Notes under the pieces: model-generated
What the model was told of the DNA's origin: nothing
What the model saw: the letters and a program-made list of their open reading frames with translations, nothing else
Databases searched by the model: none
Part shown: piece after piece, positions 23,801-28,109 of the stretch
How the letters are laid out: each line of letters begins with the position of its first letter
How positions within the stretch are numbered: position 1 is the first letter of the stretch
Made by a program: the position numbers and the translations under genes
From: UBA9980 sp964436235
GTDB lineage: Bacteria > Muiribacteriota > UBA9980
Direction: 5' to 3'
Assembly (NCBI GenBank): GCA_964436235.1
Contig: CAYTCW010000053.1
Coordinates: 1 to 28,109, forward strand
DNA length: 28,109 bases

Positions 23801-26800
23801 AATTCGACTTTTTGATTAAACTGACGGATCTTGCCGGAAACGATTCGCAATATCTGTACAACAAAGACGACATAAACGAGGGCGCGGCGATAAAACTTTT
23901 AAATTTGAGCCAGATGCCGGAGTTTACAATATCGCGATCACCATATAGCAATAATTATCTTATGCTCTCTGAAGTGCCATCGTCGATGGAATGTATTTTG
24001 GTTACGAACGATCCGGCCTGGAACGGCCGGGACGAACAAAACGTCAGCTATAGAGTTACCGGCACTAACCAAACCATAGATTTACTTTCAAATCAGTTTA
24101 CAGAAAAAAAATATCTTTATATAAAAGATAATGCGTCCGGCAAGGTTAAATGTCTCGGTAGAACGAATGTAAAATTGCTTGCAAGCAGCGGATACGTCGA
24201 CTCCGATATGAATAAGTGGTTCTTCAACACTCTCAACGGCAAACTCAAATTACCTGCCATTTCATATGATGGCAAACAAATTCCAGCTTCGAACCTGACC
24301 GTCCATTTCTACAAAAATAATACATTCCTGGGAAACGCAGGCTTAGAGCCCTCGGACACAGAAGGTGTTAACGTGTCTACTATACCTGCATTTGCGCCGG
24401 ACTTGTTTAAGTCCGGTGACGTATTTTATTATTTCATTAGTTCAAACGGCGGTACGCCGCATGATACATCTGACGATTTATACACACCGCCAATAACCGC
24501 CGATATAAATTATATTAGCAGCAAAACTTATTTCGACGGCCGTTTAAATGCGTTTGTATCAAATGCCGGTTCTAATAATTTATCGTTTTTGCTATTACGA
24601 AACGACGAAACGAACTCCATAGAATTAAAAGCTGCCGATACGGCTGCCGGAATATATAAACTGCCATTTACGGCAATCAAGGACGATAAATTGAGGTTTA
24701 GCGTCAAACAAAAGACCGGCACGGCGTCATCGCCCGCAATTACCTTCACCGTCGCCGAGGCGCCGCGAAATCTAAACGAAAGCTCTAAAGGCAGTTTCAC
24801 TATAGACGCCATATCGTACGAGATTAAAATAAAAAGCGCAGTGTGGAATTCACAAACGAACTCAAGCAGCTATAAAGGTTTCGTTTCAATTGACGACGGC
24901 GCAAATTGGACCGATGTCGGCTACGTCTCCTCATCTGGTACTACCTTCAAATTAGCCATGACACCGGAAAGCAAAATAAAGGTATCACTGCGTGATTCAA
25001 ATGGCAATTACTCACTCACTCAGGCTGAAGGCGTTTCGCCGGTGGCTGCGCCGGTGAATTCAGCATCGGGCGACGCGGCATTTCTGATTTTGGGCCACGA
25101 AAAAAAATTCGAAATAGACAATACGAGCGGAAAATTAAACCAATTTGCTTTCGCCGGCTCGTTTAACGGCGTTATGAGTTTCGGTGGAACCGTTTATGGC
25201 GTCGGCAAAAAGAAACTGGCGATGCACGATTCCATCACCGCCGGAAAAATCAAGATGGTGTTTCGTGATGCGGTCACACAAAATGTTTCGTTTATGTCTG
25301 AAGAGTACATATTAAAAGCGGCCGCCAACAGATCACAAAATGCCGTGGCCGGCGATTTCACGGTAGCGGCTAATGAGAAAAAAGTTTACGTTAACAATGC
25401 CGACTCCTCGCTTAACGGATACACTGTTTTCATAAACGACGCCGAAGCCGGAAAAATAACCGACGCCAACCAGGCCTTTTCATATGTTGCGGACTATACA
25501 TCGTATAAAGTATGGGTATATTATAAAGATTTAAAAGGCAATACATGGCTTAAAACGCAGATCAACCCGATAAAAATACCTCAAAACGGAAACCTTGCCG
25601 ACGGTGATTTCTCCGTTAGCGCCGCCGAAGGATACATAATGTTTAAAAATAGCGGCGGCACCGTCACTGGCCTTATGCCGCTTATTTCCAGGGATGACGG
25701 CGCCACTTGGAAAGCGGAAACGGCGCTTGCAGCCGGCGACAACAAGTTTTCACTCGATGTGAAACCGGACGACTCGATAAGCGTGGCTTTTAAAGACGCT
25801 CCAGGCAATATCGGCCGGTTCTCACAGTCATGTAATGCACCGGCGGCACCCGTGCTGGCTACTCCGGTTAATCTCTTACTGGAAGGCGACGGCGGTCCCG
25901 GCGCAAAAGCGGGCATTATCGTCGAAGCCGGAAAAGCGGCGGTTAAATTGAGGCCCGGAATAACGCTCAAGGAAGGCGAATCTCTTAAAATTACGCTTAC
26001 GAATGGCGGCTCGATTTCGATGACGGCAAAAAACAAATACTCGTCTGACTTAAAGCCGGTGTTCGGCATATCTTCGTCCAACGTAACGTTCATACCTGGC
26101 GCAGCTGGAAATGGCGATTCGACGACAGGTTCGTTCAACTTGAATAACCCCGGCGGCGTTCCCGTAGATATAACCGGCGTTATACAAGTTTCGGCGGCGC
26201 TTATCGATAAATACGGAAACGTTTCGCCGCTCGCGAAGACAAATCTGGTTTTCGATCAGACTCCGCCAGTGTGGGAAACCGGCTATCCAATGACTGAAGC
26301 TACTGAATATTACAAACTTAAATTATCGTCGCGCCTCAATAAAGACGGTAAAATATACATTGTATGTTTAAAATCCAACGAAACCGCTCCGACCGCGGCG
26401 CAGGTAAAAACCGGATTAAACGCGTCAGGCGCAACCGTTGCGGCAAACTGCAAGGCCGTCCTCGACTTTGCGACAGCATCCGGCACGACGGCAAAAATAT
26501 TCTCCGGCCTCGAAAACAATACCGAATACTCAATTTACTCCGTAGCCGAAGATCTTTATGAAAACATCCAGGCGCAGCCGGCCGCAGTGAAAATAAAAAC
26601 ACTCAACAATACCGCGCCAGTATGGGCTTCGGGCTATCCAAAAGCTGAAGCGACCGATTTTACCAAATTGAAATTAAGCGTTATGATGAACGAGATCGGT
26701 TCGGTTTATTTGCTATGCCTGAAATCGAATGAAACCGCGCCGACCGCGGCGCAGGTAAAAGCCGGATTAAACGCGTCAGGCGCCGCTGTTGCCGATTCGA

Positions 26801-27468
26801 TGAAAGCGGCAATGACAATGGACAAGGCCGATTCCGAATCCGTATATATATTCTCCGGCCTTGAAACAGGCGTAGAATATAGCATGTACGCGCTCGCTCA
26901 AGACGGATATGACGAACTACAGGCCGCTCCGACCGCGACAAGAGCGACGACGCCCGATAACAGGCCGCCCGTCTGGACTTCCGGCTATCCCGCCGTCCTG
27001 CCGTCTTATTATTCGGCTAGAATCAATCTCAGTGCCGATAAAATTTCGACGGTATATCTCGTCTGCCTGAATTCAGGCGCGGCCGCTCCGACCGCGGCTC
27101 AGGTAAAAGCCGGAACGAACGCGTCCGACGAAGTGCTTTTAGACAAAATGAAAGGAAACAAAACTATTTCACCTAACGTTACGGCGGGCTTTGACTTTTC
27201 TCAATTATCCATGGGAGCTCGTTACGACGTATATCTTATCGCCGAAAATCAATACGGCGTTGCCCAGGCCGAAGTATCAAAGCTCACATTCAACACGCTT
27301 ATATACGTCATTCCATCGCCGACGCTTTATGGCGGAAGCGCTTCGAAAGATTCACTTTACACGTTCGACGCCGATGACAACGGCTGCATCGACCATATAG
27401 TGGTCAGATTTAAAAAGATTCACTTTACACGTTCGACGCCGATGACAACGGCTGCATCGACCATATAG
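20827..27468 (+). CDS. giant modular surface protein, main body (beta-sandwich repeats)
   Basis: A 2213-codon frame, nominally from TTG 20827 but with no ribosome site; it is the in-phase continuation of the lipoprotein at 20440. Modules in order: a unique N-terminal region (20827-21430); a Ser/Thr/Asn/Gly-rich beta-helix-like stretch (21430-21830); an Ig/IPT-like domain (22217-22500); three chitobiase C-terminal-like (CHB_HEX_C_1) domains (about 22519-22750, 22766-23020, 23041-23283), each with the YTTDGSQPS/YTLDGTEPT-type core; an Ig-like domain (23300-23880); a unique region; four beta modules of about 85-93 residues starting near 24781, 25060, 25338 and 25586; and three fibronectin-III-like repeats with the APTAAQVK.G signature (26260-27300). 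The frame ends at TAG 27466-27468, inside the second copy of a 68-bp tandem duplication. No catalytic domain is visible; adhesion or carbohydrate binding is an inference. Confidence 0.8.
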   Translation: MTDRSAPLNNLKTAVRPPQNADQLDTPVATGTAVINIQTQNNLSPSESACMLLVRDGMGNLVGAANIGMLPNADQLSGSGNGQSGSDSPFPNSGGNAPTVQEIELNMEGANLYVVQCKQQLGAQTLVMANQSQQVLQSLFRAPAFDIQGPLYSLTAPDHAQTPLRQNSTLTQLAIATNLLQQNINNSTGVFAFAQAAYVADPIFVINNFSVSGNSRIINNSNAETVVRKVSGNGGTLTVSGTGPTSIESVNGTLTVSNTGTGKVAVAGETVNPDQSVTKGNDNSSQTINLTGLTINSTTTAQALMSLDNGIGSQVNLFNTSLVCDNLNSSTNPVLVVPANSNLCNVQAISNAITNTANPQHIEAISTMVENVTRSLLSENVSTETKNQIAGTQTPPSATSQNAVQNLINSYVTCISTTEVTNNVSNLQRSVNFGGTLISSRTSPKLSQDLMTRLDTIMNTQMPQMTAVSVSPASAYIGETITLTFTSNMSLASVPNVTILGRQASVTNTSDMNYTATTTVTASDTFFNFSIDNIIGMNGKIGNSVSATTNGSNVTIIKSAQAVLAPTTLTPPGNYDTALNVQLKTSTDNAVIKYTTDGSQPSDASGNIYTAPISVTASMTIKAVAILNGATSSIMTAEYTIIPPKGTVAAPIFSVPGGSYTGGFDLSITCATPGAKIKYAFFEESPRGDYIFKNYSGPINLAASRISVTIKAYAVAEGMTGSPVTTCFYEFSQEQLQAVSDPVISPTAGKYDRRQEVTITCATPGATIVYTLDGTEPTYASGNIYAGAQILTKSTVVKAMAYAAGKADSNVVSENIEIAETSTTSVVITEAEPKKNGALVNSNFNINISAPKGTRLAAARDGINVLRAIETVISDSGNTELPIDISKLAEGKANAIIVSGIAIDGTPAGPLTITVTKDTTAPVRQKISVKSSNSSDNATATTGDTVVISLQASEPLKNITATIMTKSTVISRTDDLNWTVTRKLDGTEAGAEFDFLIKLTDLAGNDSQYLYNKDDINEGAAIKLLNLSQMPEFTISRSPYSNNYLMLSEVPSSMECILVTNDPAWNGRDEQNVSYRVTGTNQTIDLLSNQFTEKKYLYIKDNASGKVKCLGRTNVKLLASSGYVDSDMNKWFFNTLNGKLKLPAISYDGKQIPASNLTVHFYKNNTFLGNAGLEPSDTEGVNVSTIPAFAPDLFKSGDVFYYFISSNGGTPHDTSDDLYTPPITADINYISSKTYFDGRLNAFVSNAGSNNLSFLLLRNDETNSIELKAADTAAGIYKLPFTAIKDDKLRFSVKQKTGTASSPAITFTVAEAPRNLNESSKGSFTIDAISYEIKIKSAVWNSQTNSSSYKGFVSIDDGANWTDVGYVSSSGTTFKLAMTPESKIKVSLRDSNGNYSLTQAEGVSPVAAPVNSASGDAAFLILGHEKKFEIDNTSGKLNQFAFAGSFNGVMSFGGTVYGVGKKKLAMHDSITAGKIKMVFRDAVTQNVSFMSEEYILKAAANRSQNAVAGDFTVAANEKKVYVNNADSSLNGYTVFINDAEAGKITDANQAFSYVADYTSYKVWVYYKDLKGNTWLKTQINPIKIPQNGNLADGDFSVSAAEGYIMFKNSGGTVTGLMPLISRDDGATWKAETALAAGDNKFSLDVKPDDSISVAFKDAPGNIGRFSQSCNAPAAPVLATPVNLLLEGDGGPGAKAGIIVEAGKAAVKLRPGITLKEGESLKITLTNGGSISMTAKNKYSSDLKPVFGISSSNVTFIPGAAGNGDSTTGSFNLNNPGGVPVDITGVIQVSAALIDKYGNVSPLAKTNLVFDQTPPVWETGYPMTEATEYYKLKLSSRLNKDGKIYIVCLKSNETAPTAAQVKTGLNASGATVAANCKAVLDFATASGTTAKIFSGLENNTEYSIYSVAEDLYENIQAQPAAVKIKTLNNTAPVWASGYPKAEATDFTKLKLSVMMNEIGSVYLLCLKSNETAPTAAQVKAGLNASGAAVADSMKAAMTMDKADSESVYIFSGLETGVEYSMYALAQDGYDELQAAPTATRATTPDNRPPVWTSGYPAVLPSYYSARINLSADKISTVYLVCLNSGAAAPTAAQVKAGTNASDEVLLDKMKGNKTISPNVTAGFDFSQLSMGARYDVYLIAENQYGVAQAEVSKLTFNTLIYVIPSPTLYGGSASKDSLYTFDADDNGCIDHIVVRFKKIHFTRSTPMTTAASTI
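26262..27300 (+). repeat. three tandem fibronectin-III-like repeats of about 115 residues
   Basis: Repeats begin near 26262, 26608 and 26959, each with PPVW..GYP or APVWASGYP, then a Y(I/L)VCL strand, the APTAAQVK.G turn and a Y..Y..A.D end. A fourth, more distant copy lies at about 27748-28094. At the DNA level 26380-26432 and 26731-26783 differ at only two of 53 positions, a sign of recent duplication or gene conversion and a potential site for recombination. Confidence 0.8.
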
Positions 27469-27481
27469 TGGTCAGATTTAA
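27346..27481 (+). repeat. perfect 68-bp tandem duplication causing a frameshift
   Basis: Positions 27346-27413 and 27414-27481 are identical, without spacer. Since 68 is not a multiple of three, the reading frame changes. The first copy encodes DSLYTFDADDNGCIDHIVVR in frame, whereas the second is read in another frame to a TAG at 27466. Deleting one copy joins ...CIDHIVVRF directly to NKNMKNSGITKAGFTVAGY and restores one frame to 28097. The unit carries an EF-hand-like D.D.NG..D loop. Confidence 0.95.
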
Positions 27482-28097
27482 TAAGAATATGAAGAATTCA
27501 GGCATCACGAAAGCCGGATTCACCGTGGCCGGCTATACGGTGGCGACTGTCACTACCGACGCCGATGGCGTGGTAGCCGCCGCGCTCGAAGACGGCGATG
27601 GCGCCGATTCGCAATATGCCCTTATAAAGGTTTATGAAATAGGGGTCGACACAGGCGCAACTCCGGCTGTAACCATAAGCGCTAACAGCATATCGGCCAC
27701 GGACGGCACTAACTTTACCGGTCTTTCGGCGACCTCCGCTTTCGATAAAGTTCCGCCACGCGCAAATCCATCGACAGCCGAAACAACAAGCAGTTTCACG
27801 ATAACCTTGAGCGCAGCGACGAACTCGGAAAGCGCTACCGCGTATTTCGTTTGCCTGCCCAACGGCGCCGCGGCGCCCTCGTCGGCTCAGATAAAGGCCG
27901 GAACCGATAAGGACGACAATGCCGTTGCCGCCTCTCAAAAAGGCTCCACTGCTATTTCGCCATCATCGGCCGGAACTTTGACGGCGACAGGGCTTACTTC
28001 AAATACCCAGTACGATGTGTATATGGTAATAGAGGATACAGCATCCAACATTAAAACGCTGTCTAAAATCGATGTCCAAACACTTCTCGATATATAA
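27468..28097 (+). CDS. giant modular surface protein, C-terminal fragment
   Basis: A 209-codon frame, nominally from a GTG at 27468 inside the second copy of the 68-bp duplication, with no ribosome site. Its first residues (VRFNKNMKNSGITKAGFTVA) continue an Ig-like module begun in the main frame, a common D.NG.ID.I.V.F ... F.V.GY.V pattern of secreted repeat proteins. It then holds a fourth fibronectin-III-like repeat (27748-28094) with APSSAQIKAG, and ends in DVQTLLDI. It has no signal peptide, so it would stay in the cytoplasm if made alone. It is therefore read as the detached 3' end of the gene that starts at 20440. Only 12 nt of the window remain after the stop. Confidence 0.75.
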   Translation: MVRFNKNMKNSGITKAGFTVAGYTVATVTTDADGVVAAALEDGDGADSQYALIKVYEIGVDTGATPAVTISANSISATDGTNFTGLSATSAFDKVPPRANPSTAETTSSFTITLSAATNSESATAYFVCLPNGAAAPSSAQIKAGTDKDDNAVAASQKGSTAISPSSAGTLTATGLTSNTQYDVYMVIEDTASNIKTLSKIDVQTLLDI

Positions 28098-28109
28098 CCG
28101 GTTATAAAA

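Noticed and set aside
25581..26138. Minus-strand open frame of 185 codons
   Set aside because: It lies wholly within the giant plus-strand gene, whose protein modules are convincing; no motif or ribosome site.

Overview
The window looks like chromosomal DNA of an uncultivated Gram-negative-type (diderm) bacterium. Supporting signs are a lipoprotein signal peptide, type IV pilin-like/type II secretion pseudopilins, a SurA/PpiC-like periplasmic foldase, the MEP isoprenoid pathway (dxs) and a bacterial type A RNase P RNA. No single gene fixes the phylum. The many secreted beta-rich repeat modules and minor pseudopilins resemble candidate phyla such as Wallbacteria or Riflebacteria, but that is only a guess.

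Layout. (1) 154-2558, minus strand: three minor pseudopilin genes in one operon behind a consensus sigma-70 promoter (TTGACA-N18-TATAAT). (2) 2651-3024, minus: rnpB, closed by a perfect 17-bp P1 helix and squeezed between its neighbours. (3) 3038-17507, minus: a tightly packed housekeeping run. In transcription order it is a two-parvulin foldase, mazG, accB, accC, a membrane protein of unknown function, xseA, xseB, ispA, dxs, tlyA, a single-domain response regulator, a Nif3-like protein, its usual zinc-ribbon/coiled-coil partner, and a TPM-domain membrane protein. Several of these genes start with TTG behind a good Shine-Dalgarno sequence. (4) 17612-19207, minus: an exported ankyrin-repeat protein with a central membrane helix. 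(5) 19250-20199, minus: a small graveyard of broken genes, namely a winged-helix regulator with a frameshift, the two ends of a large helicase with a PLD-like C-terminus (TOTE-conflict-system type) joined by an internal deletion, and the C-terminal winged helix of a Fic/AlbA_2-type protein. (6) 20440-28097, plus: one giant modular surface lipoprotein gene of about 2,500 codons, now split into three open frames by an in-frame TAA and by a perfect 68-bp tandem duplication.

The housekeeping genes combine fatty-acid precursor synthesis (AccB/AccC), isoprenoid precursor and prenyl chain synthesis (Dxs/IspA), DNA repair (XseA/XseB), nucleotide-pool cleaning (MazG) and rRNA methylation (TlyA). The most surprising point there is AccB: the lysine that normally carries biotin is an asparagine (EAMN instead of EAMK). 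The other strong signals are the two lesions in the giant lipoprotein gene and the relic defence-type locus next to it. I found no intact, clearly new multi-gene system.
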